From positions 1 to 19,900 of the forward strand of contig JALUXI010000058.1 of NCBI GenBank assembly GCA_027019045.1: a DNA stretch of 19,900 nt. Direction: 5' to 3'. Both the position numbers and the translations under genes were made by a program. The notes beneath the pieces were generated by a model. It was given only the letters and a program-made list of their open reading frames with translations, ran no database searches and had not been told where the DNA came from. The stretch comes from Piscirickettsiaceae bacterium. GTDB lineage: Bacteria > Pseudomonadota > Gammaproteobacteria > Thiomicrospirales > Thiomicrospiraceae. This document shows positions 7,284 through 16,371 of this stretch, piece after piece (the first letter of the stretch is position 1; every line of letters starts with the position of its first letter).

Positions 7284-7587
7284 ATCCTTTAAGTGAGTTA
7301 AGGTCATCCACATTGATGCTTTTACGGTTACGGAAAACCAGCACAATGATCGCCAAACCGATGGCCGCTTCTGCAGCTGCAACAGTCAGAATGAAAAAGA
7401 CAAAAATCTGCCCAGTCACATCATTTAAATAAGATGAAAAGGCCACTAAATTGGTATTGACGGCCAATAGCAATAGCTCAATAGACATCAATAACACAAT
7501 AATATTCTTACGATTTAGGAAAATGCCCGCCATGCTAATGGTAAAGAGGACAGCCCCAAATACAAGGTAATCAGATAAGGCAATCAT
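7282..7587 (-). CDS. nuoK: NADH-quinone oxidoreductase subunit K
   Basis: Small membrane-arm subunit (ND4L homologue) of exactly the usual size, about 100 residues. It has three transmembrane helices at about residues 4-23, 29-52 and 60-86. The two conserved membrane glutamates of the proton pathway are visible as E37 in LMSIELLLLAVN and E73 in AAAEAAIGLAI. Its ATG overlaps the nuoJ stop (ATGA), and an AGGAG inside the nuoJ tail lies 8 nt upstream, so translational coupling to nuoJ is likely. Confidence 0.97.
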   Translation of the reverse strand: MIALSDYLVFGAVLFTISMAGIFLNRKNIIVLLMSIELLLLAVNTNLVAFSSYLNDVTGQIFVFFILTVAAAEAAIGLAIIVLVFRNRKSINVDDLNSLKG

Positions 7588-8222
7588 TCTTCTTTCTCCT
7601 CTTTTTTAATCTCTGGCTCAACAACAGGGGCCATTTTGATCATTTCAAAACGATCTTTTGCCTGTACCTTCACCTGGGCATCAATATCTTGATACTGTAC
7701 TTCTTTAGGCGGACGACGACGCAAGGTCAGCGAGATGGCTGCCACTATCCCAACCAACAACAACACTGCGGCCAAGATAAAGGCATAAACATGAGTGGTA
7801 TAAAGTGGCACAGCAATCATTTTGGTATTGCTTGCATCAGCAGGTAACGGTGTAGGAGCAGGGAAAGCTTGTAAACCGAATCGGTCTGGACCCACCACCA
7901 TATAAATCAATGCAAAAGTGGCCAAGGCGGCTACGGCACCAATCGGTAGATAACGGGTAAACCCTTCCTTCAGCACAACAAGGTTAATATCCAACATCAT
8001 TACCACAAATAGGAAAAGCACCATCACCGCACCTACATAAACCAAAATCAGCACCAAACCTAAAAATTCAGCTTGTGCCAAAATCCACAGTCCCGCTGTT
8101 GCGATAAAAGCTAAAACCAACCACAAGGCGGCTTTTACGGGGTTTTTCACTGTAATCATCATCAATCCAGATGCAGCGGCAATGAACCCTAAAAGATAAA
8201 AAATAAATGTTTCAAAAGTCAT
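7584..8222 (-). CDS. nuoJ: NADH-quinone oxidoreductase subunit J
   Basis: Membrane-arm subunit (ND6 homologue) next to NuoA, NuoH and NuoK. It has 212 residues, somewhat longer than in E. coli (184). About five hydrophobic helices occupy residues 1-165. The family signature is the helix LGLVLILVYVGAVMVLFLFVV (about 53-73), in which the conserved YVGAVMVLFLF segment includes the pi-bulge region known from structures. The last 45 residues form a charged cytosolic tail rich in Lys and Glu, ending EIKKEEKEE. The gene starts 21 nt after nuoI and ends in an ATGA overlap with nuoK; its Glu/Lys-rich 3' end also carries the nuoK ribosome-binding site. Confidence 0.97.
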   Translation of the reverse strand: MTFETFIFYLLGFIAAASGLMMITVKNPVKAALWLVLAFIATAGLWILAQAEFLGLVLILVYVGAVMVLFLFVVMMLDINLVVLKEGFTRYLPIGAVAALATFALIYMVVGPDRFGLQAFPAPTPLPADASNTKMIAVPLYTTHVYAFILAAVLLLVGIVAAISLTLRRRPPKEVQYQDIDAQVKVQAKDRFEMIKMAPVVEPEIKKEEKEE

Positions 8223-8243
8223 GTTCTGTTCACTCGCCTCTTA

Positions 8244-8735
8244 TTACCGATACTTCGCATCAGCTGCTTTGTCTTTTGCAATTTGAGCTTCATGCTTATC
8301 ACCAAAAGCCAACAGCTTCTCCTTGGTCATAATATGCGGACCTCTCTCTTGAAACTCATATTCAAAAATACGGGTTTCAACAATCGCATCCACGGGACAA
8401 GCCTCTTCACAGAAACCGCAATAGATACATTTGAACATATCAATGTCATACTGCGTGGTTCGTCGTGTGCCATCTTCTCGTTCTTCGGATTCAATCGTAA
8501 TGGCATTGGCTGGACAAACCGCCTCACACAATTTACAGGCAATGCACCGCTCTTCTCCATTCTCATAGCGCCGCAAGGCGTGATGACCACGGAATCTTGG
8601 AGACAGGGGCGTTTTCTCTTCTGGATAACGCACCGTAATTTTTTTCTTAAATAGATAGCGACCTGTGACCGCAAGCCCTTGAAACAGCTCGGTCAGTCCA
8701 AAGGTTTTAATCTGATGTTTGATAAATTGAATCAT
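8244..8735 (-). CDS. nuoI: NADH-quinone oxidoreductase subunit I
   Basis: Carries tetranuclear clusters N6a and N6b, which relay electrons towards NuoB. The 163-residue protein shows two classic CxxCxxCxxxCP motifs: CIACKLCEAVCP with cysteines at about 64, 67, 70 and 74, and CIYCGFCEEACP with cysteines at about 103, 106, 109 and 113. The N-terminal part is amphipathic and basic (IKHQIKTFGLTELFQG), as expected for docking on the membrane arm. I chose the ATG at 8735 because AGAGG lies 6 nt upstream; a TTG two codons earlier would sit too close to that site. It follows nuoH by 12 nt. It is shorter than the E. coli subunit (180) and close to alphaproteobacterial and mitochondrial forms. Confidence 0.97.
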   Translation of the reverse strand: MIQFIKHQIKTFGLTELFQGLAVTGRYLFKKKITVRYPEEKTPLSPRFRGHHALRRYENGEERCIACKLCEAVCPANAITIESEEREDGTRRTTQYDIDMFKCIYCGFCEEACPVDAIVETRIFEYEFQERGPHIMTKEKLLAFGDKHEAQIAKDKAADAKYR

Positions 8736-8747
8736 GGACAACCTCTA

Positions 8748-9809
8748 CTAATTAAACCAAGGACCTAGCTTAAAGTACTGCATTAAGCCGACAACAAATA
8801 CCCAAACGATGGTTAAAGGAATCAACACCTTCCAGCCTAAACGCATAATTTGATCATAACGATAACGCGGGAAAGTAGCACGGAACCATAAGAAGAGGAA
8901 TAACAAGAAAGCGACTTTCAGCGAAATCCAAACAATCCCAGGCACCCAAGCAAATAGCGTTTCTAATCCAGGAATCCCTTCAAAAGGTGACAACCATCCT
9001 CCCATAAACATAATGGCCGTCATAAAGGAGATCAAAATCATCATGGCATATTCTGCAAGGAAGAAAACGGCAAATGCCATCCCAGAGTATTCGACATGGA
9101 ATCCCGCCACAATCTCCGACTCCCCTTCTGCCACATCAAAAGGCGCACGGTTAGTTTCGGCTAAGCCAGAAATAAAATAGACAACGAACATCGGCAACAA
9201 TGGAATCCAATACCAGTGCCAGAAGCCTCCTTGCTGATGCTCAACGATTTTGGTCAAATTCATCGTATCCGCCACCATCAATACCGTCACCAATGCAAAT
9301 CCCATCGCAATTTCATAAGAGATTTTTTGTGCAGAGGCACGCAAAGCCCCTAAGAAAGCATACTTAGAGTTAGATGCCCAGCCCGATACGACAATCCCAT
9401 AAACAGCGATTGAAGCGACAGACAATACATATAACACGCCTGCATCAATATCAGCCACCACTACACCGTCATCAAAAGGAATCACCGCCCAAGCCGCAAC
9501 AGCAGGCGCAATCGCTAAAACGGGTGCGATCACAAACAGATAGATATTAGATTGCGCAGGTAACACAATCTCTTTCATAATCAGTTTCAACGCATCTGCA
9601 ATCGGTTGAAGCCAACCCGCAGGCCCGACACGGTTAGGTCCCATTCGAACCTGCATATAACCAATAACCTTACGCTCGGCAAATGTTAACCAAGCGACAG
9701 CTAGCATGACAGGCAGGATTACCGCAACCGCCTGCAATAATAAAGTAATTAAAATGGCCAACCAGTCATAGAGGAATGAAGACAGCCAATTTTGTAACGC
9801 ATTAAACAT
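8748..9809 (-). CDS. nuoH: NADH-quinone oxidoreductase subunit H
   Basis: Membrane subunit (ND1 homologue) that forms the quinone tunnel with NuoB and NuoD and links quinone reduction to the proton channels. It has 353 residues and about eight or nine hydrophobic helices. Conserved landmarks are FAERKVIGYMQVRMGPNRVG (43-62) with the following GPAGWLQPIADALKL, and the acidic loop AETNRAPFDVAEGESEIVAG (about 218-237) that lines the E-channel and the quinone site. The start ATG has AAGGAG 8 nt upstream and follows nuoG by 12 nt. Nothing is unusual beyond a slightly longer N and C terminus than in E. coli (325). Confidence 0.97.
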   Translation of the reverse strand: MFNALQNWLSSFLYDWLAILITLLLQAVAVILPVMLAVAWLTFAERKVIGYMQVRMGPNRVGPAGWLQPIADALKLIMKEIVLPAQSNIYLFVIAPVLAIAPAVAAWAVIPFDDGVVVADIDAGVLYVLSVASIAVYGIVVSGWASNSKYAFLGALRASAQKISYEIAMGFALVTVLMVADTMNLTKIVEHQQGGFWHWYWIPLLPMFVVYFISGLAETNRAPFDVAEGESEIVAGFHVEYSGMAFAVFFLAEYAMMILISFMTAIMFMGGWLSPFEGIPGLETLFAWVPGIVWISLKVAFLLFLFLWFRATFPRYRYDQIMRLGWKVLIPLTIVWVFVVGLMQYFKLGPWFN

Positions 9810-9821
9810 CTTGTCTACTCC

Positions 9822-12110
9822 TTATACTGGTTTAACGGTGGCACAACCACTGTGAAAAGCAGCCGTTGAGATTAAACCTTTGTCAATCAACACAACCTTT
9901 TCAGGTAGACCTTCATCAACAACAGCAGCTAAAGTCACTTCAACACCGTCTTGGAATACCATTACTTCATCTGAATCACAACGAGATAACCGTGCAGCCA
10001 CTTGAGGAGCATCATGTGCTGCCTGTAGAGATGGAGAGCGACGAACAATGGCATCACTTCCATAAAGAGGCATCATAGGCACGCAGTAGGTATCGCAGTC
10101 AGTATTGTGTAATTCGAATGCAAGTTCAGAGGTATCAACAAAATGCCGAACTTCCATCTCTGGAATCTCAGCAAGGACTTCATTACTGTGCGTATAGTCA
10201 AATCCTTCCACACCACATAAGTTCCCTAATACTCGTAATACTTTCCAACCTGCTTTTGCCTCACCAGGCGGATTGACTGCGGGCTTAAACGATTGCTTTT
10301 GACCCATTGCATTGACAAAGGTGCCTGCTGTTTCAACATAGGCCGCAATCGGCAATAATACATCGGCATAAGCCTGCTGTTGATCACTGTTAAATAGCGT
10401 AAAGTTCACCACAAACTCAGCTTGTTTCATCGCTTCCAAGGCTTTGACACCCTCTTGACAGTCTAACTCAGGCTCCACACCGTAGTTAACATAAGCTTTC
10501 ATCGGTACCGTAATCATCGACTCAACAGGCACCCCACCAAATTCAGGCGTGGCATTCACCCAGTTTACACCGACTTCATTTGCCGCCATTGGCAGAATAT
10601 CTACCTGAATCCCCGTCAACTGACCCAACAATTGCGTCACTTTTACAAATTGTGAATAGTTGCTGTCCATCTGAGCAATCTGCCCAATAAAGATGGCACT
10701 CCGATCTGCTTGAGCACTCTTTAATGCCTTCGCAAGAGATTCAGCTTTTTCGGAAATGGCTATGCCTTCTAACCATTCAGGTAAAACCTGACCCTCTTCT
10801 GCCATCAAAAATGCACAAGTACCTGCAAGCGTATGAATAAGGGTAATAGGATCATCGCTTAATGATTGATCCACCTTATAGTTAAAATCAAATTCAGCTG
10901 GGTTAATCGCAATGACTTTCGCTCCTGCTAATTGTGCTTGACGCACACGGTGATTCAAAATAGGCAGCTCTTTGCGTAAATAACTTCCCACAAGCACAAT
11001 CGTCTTGAGCTGAGAAACCGCTTCTAAAGATCGACTCAAACCCGTTTCAACCATGCCTAGTGCATCCAGTCTGAAATCAATCTGCTTCAATCGGGTGTCA
11101 ATATTATGCACCCCTAAACCACGCATTAATTTTTGCAGAAGATACAACTCTTCAACCGTGGCATTGGCAGAAGCCAATACCCCCATCTGCTTCGGATCAG
11201 CATACTGTTTAAGTTTCTCAGCAGTGAAATCCAATGCAGTTTGCCAATCAACGACTTGCCACTCTCCTTCAACCTTAATCATCGGTTGAGTCAAACGGTC
11301 TTCCGCATTTAAGCCTTCATAGGCAAAACGATCTCTATCAGAAATCCATACTTCATTCAAAGCTTCATTTTCACGAGGAACAACCCGTTTAACGGTATCT
11401 TCTTTCGCATGGACAAAAATATGAGAACCGATACTGTCATGACCTGAAATAGTAGGATAAGCTTTAAGCTCCCAAGGACGCGCTGAATAACGGAAAGGCT
11501 TAGAGGTTAAGGCACCCACTGGACACAAATCAATCATATTCCCAGACATTTCAGAAGAAACAGACTTGGCAACATAGGTACCAATCTGCATCCACTCACT
11601 TCGTCCTGTTGCACCTAACTCCATCATCCCAGCCACTTCTTGTCCAAAACGAACGCAACGGGTGCAATGGATACAGCGGGTCATATCTGTTTGAATCAAA
11701 GGGCCAATATCTTTATCTGCAACCACCCTTTTGGTTTCTGAATATTTCGAGACATCATCTCCATACTCTAAAGCGACATCCTGCAATTCACACTCACCCC
11801 CTTGATCACAGATTGGACAATCTAGTGGGTGGTTGATCAACAAAAACTCCATCACACTCTGTTGTGCTTCAACCGCTTTTTTTGATTTGGTATAAACCTT
11901 CATCCCATCGGTGACAGGTGTCGAACAAGCAGGTAAGGGCTTAGGCGCTCCTTCTACTTCCACCAGACACATACGACAATTTGCAGCAATCGATAGTTTT
12001 TTGTGATAACAAAAACGGGGAATTGGAATGGCGGAACTGTCTGCCACATCAATCAGCATATCGCCTTCATGGGCTTCGACCACTTGTCCGTTTATCTCAA
12101 TTTTAATCAT
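9822..12110 (-). CDS. nuoG: NADH-quinone oxidoreductase subunit G
   Basis: Large peripheral-arm subunit that passes electrons from the NADH module to the connecting module. Cluster ligands are readable in order: 2Fe-2S N1b (C34, C45, C48, C62), N5 with its histidine (H94, C98, C101, C107), and N4 (C146, C149, C152, C196 in LCPVGAL). The rest is the molybdopterin-oxidoreductase-like scaffold, which has lost cofactor binding in this family. The extra N7 cysteines of the E. coli subunit are absent: residues 205-260 contain no Cys. At 762 residues it is much shorter than E. coli NuoG (about 908). The start is ATG at 12110 with only a weak AGG about 10 nt upstream. The 46-nt gap after nuoF is the largest between nuo genes, so initiation may be comparatively weak or rely on a site I cannot see. 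Confidence 0.97.
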   Translation of the reverse strand: MIKIEINGQVVEAHEGDMLIDVADSSAIPIPRFCYHKKLSIAANCRMCLVEVEGAPKPLPACSTPVTDGMKVYTKSKKAVEAQQSVMEFLLINHPLDCPICDQGGECELQDVALEYGDDVSKYSETKRVVADKDIGPLIQTDMTRCIHCTRCVRFGQEVAGMMELGATGRSEWMQIGTYVAKSVSSEMSGNMIDLCPVGALTSKPFRYSARPWELKAYPTISGHDSIGSHIFVHAKEDTVKRVVPRENEALNEVWISDRDRFAYEGLNAEDRLTQPMIKVEGEWQVVDWQTALDFTAEKLKQYADPKQMGVLASANATVEELYLLQKLMRGLGVHNIDTRLKQIDFRLDALGMVETGLSRSLEAVSQLKTIVLVGSYLRKELPILNHRVRQAQLAGAKVIAINPAEFDFNYKVDQSLSDDPITLIHTLAGTCAFLMAEEGQVLPEWLEGIAISEKAESLAKALKSAQADRSAIFIGQIAQMDSNYSQFVKVTQLLGQLTGIQVDILPMAANEVGVNWVNATPEFGGVPVESMITVPMKAYVNYGVEPELDCQEGVKALEAMKQAEFVVNFTLFNSDQQQAYADVLLPIAAYVETAGTFVNAMGQKQSFKPAVNPPGEAKAGWKVLRVLGNLCGVEGFDYTHSNEVLAEIPEMEVRHFVDTSELAFELHNTDCDTYCVPMMPLYGSDAIVRRSPSLQAAHDAPQVAARLSRCDSDEVMVFQDGVEVTLAAVVDEGLPEKVVLIDKGLISTAAFHSGCATVKPV

Positions 12111-12156
12111 AATAAGTAACCTAAATTTGATGGTTGTTATTCAACAACTAACCGAC

Positions 12157-13437
12157 CTATTGGCGGTCGTAAATACTGCATCCATGATCAATATAATGAC
12201 GGAATTCATGCTCAAATTGATCTAAGAAACTCGCTACTGGGATCGCCGCAGCGTCTCCAAGACCACAAATGACGCGTCCCATAATTTTGCCAGAAACGCC
12301 TTTTAATAATTCAATATCTTCAGGCTTTCCTTTGCCTTGAGCGATACGATGCACCACACGGTACATCCAACCTGTACCTTCACGACAAGGCGTACACTGC
12401 CCACAAGATTCTTCATAGTAGAACCAAGTCAATCGCTCAAGCGCTTTAACCATATCTGTCTGGTCATCCATAATAATGACAGAACCCGCACCGAGGAAAG
12501 AACCCGCTTTCGCAATGGAGTCATAGTCCATATTCATTTCCATTGCTTTTTCAGCTGGCAACACCGCTGTGGAAGAACCACCAGGTATCACCGCCTTTAA
12601 TTTACGTCCTTTCCACACACCACCCGCAAGCTCTAATAGGTCTTTAAATGGCGTACCCATACGAACCTCAAAGTTACCAGGCTTCTCAACATGCCCAGAA
12701 ACAGAATAACATTTGGTTCCCCCAGCGTTCTGGACGCCTAGATCCGCAAACCATTGTCCACCTTTCACTACAATCATTGGAATCGATGCAAGCGTTTCCG
12801 TATTATTGATGGTGGTGGGACGACCATAAAGACCATAACTTGCTGGGAAAGGTGGCTTGAAACGCGGTTGACCTTTTTTGCCTTCAATCGACTCAATCAG
12901 TGCTGTCTCTTCACCACAGATGTAGGCACCTGCTCCGAGATGGGTATAAAGGTCAAAATCGTAACCTGAGCCAAGAATATTTTTACCGAGCAAGCCTGCT
13001 TCTCTCGCTTGATTGATTGCATTATCAAAACGCTTGTAAGGCTCCCAGAATTCTCCACGAATATAGTTATAACCCGCATTGGCACCTATCACATAACCTG
13101 CGATCATCATCCCTTCAACTAATTGATGCGGGTTGTAACGCAAAATGTCACGATCTTTAAAAGTACCAGGCTCCCCTTCATCTGAATTACAGAGGATATA
13201 TTTAGGACCTGGCGCATTGCGGTTCATAAAACTCCATTTTAACCCTGTCGGAAAGCCTGCCCCTCCACGACCACGGATATTGGAAGTTTTCACCTCTTCA
13301 ATAATCTCTGGCGGTGTAATTTCTCCCGCTAATACTTTTTTCCAAACTTCATAACCACCATTAGCGATATAGGTCTCAATGTCCCAAGAGTTATCTAGGT
13401 GATTTAAGCGGTAACAACATTCATTTAAAGGCACCAT
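12157..13437 (-). CDS. nuoF: NADH-quinone oxidoreductase subunit F (NADH- and FMN-binding)
   Basis: Entry point for electrons: binds NADH and FMN and carries 4Fe-4S cluster N3. The 426-residue protein shows the nucleotide/FMN motif GRGGAGFPTG (56-65), NSDEGEPGTFKDR (84-96), GAGAYICGEETALIESIEG (168-186), and the cluster ligands in SCGQCTPCREGTGW (C345, C348, C351) plus C391 in ICGLGDAA. The start ATG is supported by GGAG 6 nt upstream, overlapping the end of nuoE; the nuoE stop is 3 nt away. The order nuoE-nuoF-nuoG matches the NADH dehydrogenase module, which also resembles the diaphorase part of NAD-linked hydrogenases. The full nuo context makes complex I certain here. Confidence 0.98.
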   Translation of the reverse strand: MVPLNECCYRLNHLDNSWDIETYIANGGYEVWKKVLAGEITPPEIIEEVKTSNIRGRGGAGFPTGLKWSFMNRNAPGPKYILCNSDEGEPGTFKDRDILRYNPHQLVEGMMIAGYVIGANAGYNYIRGEFWEPYKRFDNAINQAREAGLLGKNILGSGYDFDLYTHLGAGAYICGEETALIESIEGKKGQPRFKPPFPASYGLYGRPTTINNTETLASIPMIVVKGGQWFADLGVQNAGGTKCYSVSGHVEKPGNFEVRMGTPFKDLLELAGGVWKGRKLKAVIPGGSSTAVLPAEKAMEMNMDYDSIAKAGSFLGAGSVIIMDDQTDMVKALERLTWFYYEESCGQCTPCREGTGWMYRVVHRIAQGKGKPEDIELLKGVSGKIMGRVICGLGDAAAIPVASFLDQFEHEFRHYIDHGCSIYDRQ

Positions 13438-13440
13438 GTC

Positions 13441-13938
13441 TTACTCCAGTCCGCTTAAGAATTCATCAACTTTGTCTGCTGTGATATTTTCATGGTAATC
13501 CTTCCCTTCCATGATCACAGGTGCTCCACCACATGCACCTAAACACTCAACCTTTTTAATGGAGTATTTACCATCAGGTGTGACTTCACCGACTTTAACA
13601 CCAAGCTTGTCTTCCAATTTCTGCACAACTTCATCCGCCCCTCTTAGCATGCAAGAGATATTGGTACAAACACAAATTTTATGCTCGCCAACTGGATGGT
13701 GTTCATACATAGAGTAGAAGGTTGCCACTTCATAAACTGCAATCGGTGCCATCTCAAGATATTCAGCCACTTCATCCATCAATTCAGTAGTGAGAAAACC
13801 ACCATTTGCTTCTTGAACAATACGTAATGCAGGCATCACCGCTGACTGCTTCTGATCCGCAGGATAGTGAGAGATCCAGCGATCGATTCTTTCTTTAATT
13901 TCGCCTGTTATAAATGGCGTTTTCTGCCCTAAACTCAT
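13441..13938 (-). CDS. nuoE: NADH-quinone oxidoreductase subunit E
   Basis: Thioredoxin-like 2Fe-2S subunit (cluster N1a) of the NADH module. It has 165 residues, the family length. The four ligands are C91 and C96 in CTNISC, and C132 and C136 in ECLGACGGAP. The N-terminal helical part (1-75) includes ALRIVQEANGGFL, common in the family. The ATG overlaps the nuoD stop by 4 nt (ATGA), with GGAGAG about 8 nt upstream in the nuoD 3' end, pointing to coupled translation. C89, next to the first ligand, is an extra cysteine. Confidence 0.97.
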   Translation of the reverse strand: MSLGQKTPFITGEIKERIDRWISHYPADQKQSAVMPALRIVQEANGGFLTTELMDEVAEYLEMAPIAVYEVATFYSMYEHHPVGEHKICVCTNISCMLRGADEVVQKLEDKLGVKVGEVTPDGKYSIKKVECLGACGGAPVIMEGKDYHENITADKVDEFLSGLE

Positions 13939-15188
13939 CGGTCAATCTCTCCAAATACAATATCTTGGGTACCAATAATGGCAACCACATCCGCAATCAT
14001 ATGCCCTTTAGCCATCTCATCAAGTGCAGCCAAGTGAGTAAATCCTGGCGCTCGCACTTTTAAGCGATAGGGTTTATTGGCACCATCTGAAACCAAGTAG
14101 ATACCAAACTCACCTTTCGGATGCTCCACTGCAGCATAAGCCTCACCTTCAGGTACGGAATAGCCTTCACTGAAGTGTTTAAAGTGGTGAATCAACGCTT
14201 CCATACTGCTCTTTGCCTCTTCACGACTAGGCGGTGCAACTTTGTGATTATCCGTCATCACAGGGCCAGGGTTTTCTTTTAACCACTTCACACATTGCTT
14301 AATGATTTTATTGGATTCACGCATCTCAGCAACACGCACTAGATACCGATCATAGGTATCCCCAGTCTTACCAACAGGAATATCAAAATCCAGTCTATCG
14401 TAAACTTCATATGGTTGCTTTTTACGCAGATCCCAAGCAATTCCCGATCCTCTTAACATTGGCCCCGTAAACCCAAGTTGTAAGGCGCGTTCAGGTGAGA
14501 CGATCCCGATATCCACTGTCCGTTGTTTCCAAATACGGTTATCGGTCAATAGCGTTTCATACTCATCCACATAACCTGGGAATCGCTCTGTAAACGCCTC
14601 AATAAAATCAAGCAAAGAACCTTCACGCGTTTCATTTAAACGATCCAAATCTTTACCATTATGCCACTTGGATGCCTCATATTTTGGCATACTGTCTGGC
14701 AAATCACGGTACACCCCACCAGGACGATAATAGGTCGCATGCATCCGTGCGCCTGAAACAGCTTCATAGCAATCCATTAAATCTTCACGCTCACGGAAGG
14801 CATAAAGGAAAACCGTCATTGCACCGATATCCAAGGCATGCGCACCCAACCACATCAAATGGTTCAAAATACGCGTAATTTCATCAAACATCACCCGGAT
14901 ATATTGAGCCCGCTCTGGTACTTCAATCCCTAACATTTTTTCAATGGCCAAAACATATCCATGCTCATTCGCCATCATGGAGACATAATCAAGACGATCC
15001 ATATAACCGATCGATTGGTTGTAAGGCTTGTATTCAGCCAACTTCTCCGTCCCTCGATGCAAAAGACCAATATGGGGATCGGAACGGACAATGGTCTCCC
15101 CATCTAGTTCTAAAACCAGACGCAACACCCCGTGAGCAGAAGGGTGTTGAGGACCGAAGTTAAGAGTGTAATTTCGAATTTCTGACAT
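13935..15188 (-). CDS. nuoD: NADH-quinone oxidoreductase subunit D
   Basis: The 49-kDa-type subunit that forms the quinone-binding pocket with NuoB. Its 417 residues are related to the large subunit of [NiFe] hydrogenases, but the metal-binding cysteines are absent. The N-terminal loop NFGPQHPSAHGVLRL contains the conserved quinone-site histidine. The C terminus ends DIVFGEIDR, the usual end of the family. It is a separate gene, not fused to nuoC as in E. coli. The nuoC stop lies 9 nt upstream and overlaps the AGGA Shine-Dalgarno at about 8 nt from the ATG; at the 3' end it overlaps nuoE by 4 nt. Confidence 0.98.
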   Translation of the reverse strand: MSEIRNYTLNFGPQHPSAHGVLRLVLELDGETIVRSDPHIGLLHRGTEKLAEYKPYNQSIGYMDRLDYVSMMANEHGYVLAIEKMLGIEVPERAQYIRVMFDEITRILNHLMWLGAHALDIGAMTVFLYAFREREDLMDCYEAVSGARMHATYYRPGGVYRDLPDSMPKYEASKWHNGKDLDRLNETREGSLLDFIEAFTERFPGYVDEYETLLTDNRIWKQRTVDIGIVSPERALQLGFTGPMLRGSGIAWDLRKKQPYEVYDRLDFDIPVGKTGDTYDRYLVRVAEMRESNKIIKQCVKWLKENPGPVMTDNHKVAPPSREEAKSSMEALIHHFKHFSEGYSVPEGEAYAAVEHPKGEFGIYLVSDGANKPYRLKVRAPGFTHLAALDEMAKGHMIADVVAIIGTQDIVFGEIDR

Positions 15189-15197
15189 GTTCTTTTC

Positions 15198-15869
15198 CTA
15201 GTCCTTTGACACTTCAATGTCACGAATGACACGAGGGACATTTACACGGTTCTCAATAGTGACAGGCTCATAGACACAACGCTCTTTTTCAACATCATAG
15301 CGCATCTCAACATGGCCAGTAAGCGGAAAGTCTTTACGCAAGGGGTGTCCAACAAAACCATAATCAGTCAAGATTCGACGAAGGTCTGGATGCCCTTCAA
15401 ACAAAATGCCAAACAGGTCAAACGCTTCTCGTTCAAACCAGTTGGCACAATTCCAAATATCAACAACAGATCTTACTTTAGGCATTGAAGTGTCTTCGGG
15501 ATACACTTTCACTCTCAAGCGAAGATTACGCGCGATGGACAATAAGTGATAAACCACTGCAAACCGTCGTGGCATATTGAGCTGCTCATCCTGCTCTTCC
15601 ACAGCAAAATCAAACACGCCTCGACTGAAGCCACTGTTTGCAGCTTTCTCTTTTTCCCAGTTGACTTCGCCATAACTCAGATAATCCACACCACAGACAT
15701 CAATCAACTGATCAAATTGTGCTTCATCTCTTAATTTCAGGAAAGCATCATGCGCCTGACTAGGCCTCAGTTCTATGGTCAATTCATTCAATGCAATGAC
15801 AGAATCCACTTGAGCATTGCCCAATAGACCATTTAACTCGTTTTGTAAATCCAATACTGATTGTTTCAT
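15198..15869 (-). CDS. nuoC: NADH-quinone oxidoreductase subunit C
   Basis: The 30-kDa-type subunit of the connecting module; it binds no cofactor and holds NuoD, NuoB and NuoI together. The 223 residues show the family signature at 146-185: EREAFDLFGILFEGHPDLRR followed at once by ILTDYGFVGHPLRKDFPLTG. The N-terminal domain is variable, as usual. It follows nuoB by 25 nt. The Shine-Dalgarno is weak (a GAGAG about 8-10 nt upstream), so the ATG is chosen for frame and length. Confidence 0.97.
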   Translation of the reverse strand: MKQSVLDLQNELNGLLGNAQVDSVIALNELTIELRPSQAHDAFLKLRDEAQFDQLIDVCGVDYLSYGEVNWEKEKAANSGFSRGVFDFAVEEQDEQLNMPRRFAVVYHLLSIARNLRLRVKVYPEDTSMPKVRSVVDIWNCANWFEREAFDLFGILFEGHPDLRRILTDYGFVGHPLRKDFPLTGHVEMRYDVEKERCVYEPVTIENRVNVPRVIRDIEVSKD

Positions 15870-15894
15870 TCTCGGTTTCTCTCAATATAGGCTC

Positions 15895-16371
15895 TTAACG
15901 AGCAATGGTGTTGGTTCGCTTAATTTTGTTCTGGAGCTGAATAATGCCATACAACAAAGCTTCCGCAGTCGGTGGACAGCCAGGCACATAAACATCAACC
16001 GGCACAATTCGATCACAACCCCGAACCACCGAATAGGAATAGTGATAATAGCCACCCCCATTTGCGCAAGAACCCATGGAAATTACCCAGCGAGGCTCTG
16101 CCATCTGGTCATAAACTTTTCTCAAGGCAGGTGCCATTTTATTGACTAGAGTCCCCGCAACCACCATCACATCCGATTGTCGTGGACTTGGACGGAAAAT
16201 AATACCAAAACGGTCTAAGTCGTAACGAGATGCCCCTGCATGCATCATTTCAACCGCACAACACGCCAAGCCAAATGTCATTGGCCACAAGGAGCCTGTT
16301 CTCGCCCAGTTAATGAGCTTATCTGCTGAAGTGGTGACCACCCCTTCTTTCAAAACACCTTCTATTCCCAT
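15895..16371 (-). CDS. nuoB: NADH-quinone oxidoreductase subunit B
   Basis: Holds cluster N2, the last iron-sulfur centre before quinone. With the ATG at 16371 the protein has 158 residues and begins MGIEGVLKEG, the typical start of short NuoB proteins. An upstream GTG seven codons earlier lies within the ribosome-binding region and is not needed. AGGAG at 16383-16379 sits 7 nt before the chosen ATG. The ligands are the adjacent C37-C38 in GLACCAVEMM, C102 in GSCANGGG and C132 in VPGCPP. It overlaps the 3' end of nuoA by 10 nt. E. coli NuoB is longer (220) with an N-terminal extension that is absent here. Confidence 0.97.
   Translation of the reverse strand: MGIEGVLKEGVVTTSADKLINWARTGSLWPMTFGLACCAVEMMHAGASRYDLDRFGIIFRPSPRQSDVMVVAGTLVNKMAPALRKVYDQMAEPRWVISMGSCANGGGYYHYSYSVVRGCDRIVPVDVYVPGCPPTAEALLYGIIQLQNKIKRTNTIAR

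Noticed and set aside
8283..8654. Plus-strand open frame of 123 codons inside nuoI
   Set aside because: It is a shadow of nuoI, whose cluster motifs are unmistakable on the other strand; no ribosome-binding site or recognisable product.
8736..8741. Longer nuoI start (TTG) two codons upstream
   Set aside because: It would begin directly after the AGAGG site; the ATG at 8735 has normal spacing.
15817..16149. Plus-strand open frame of 110 codons across the nuoB/nuoC junction
   Set aside because: Antisense shadow of two clearly conserved genes with no sign of its own expression.
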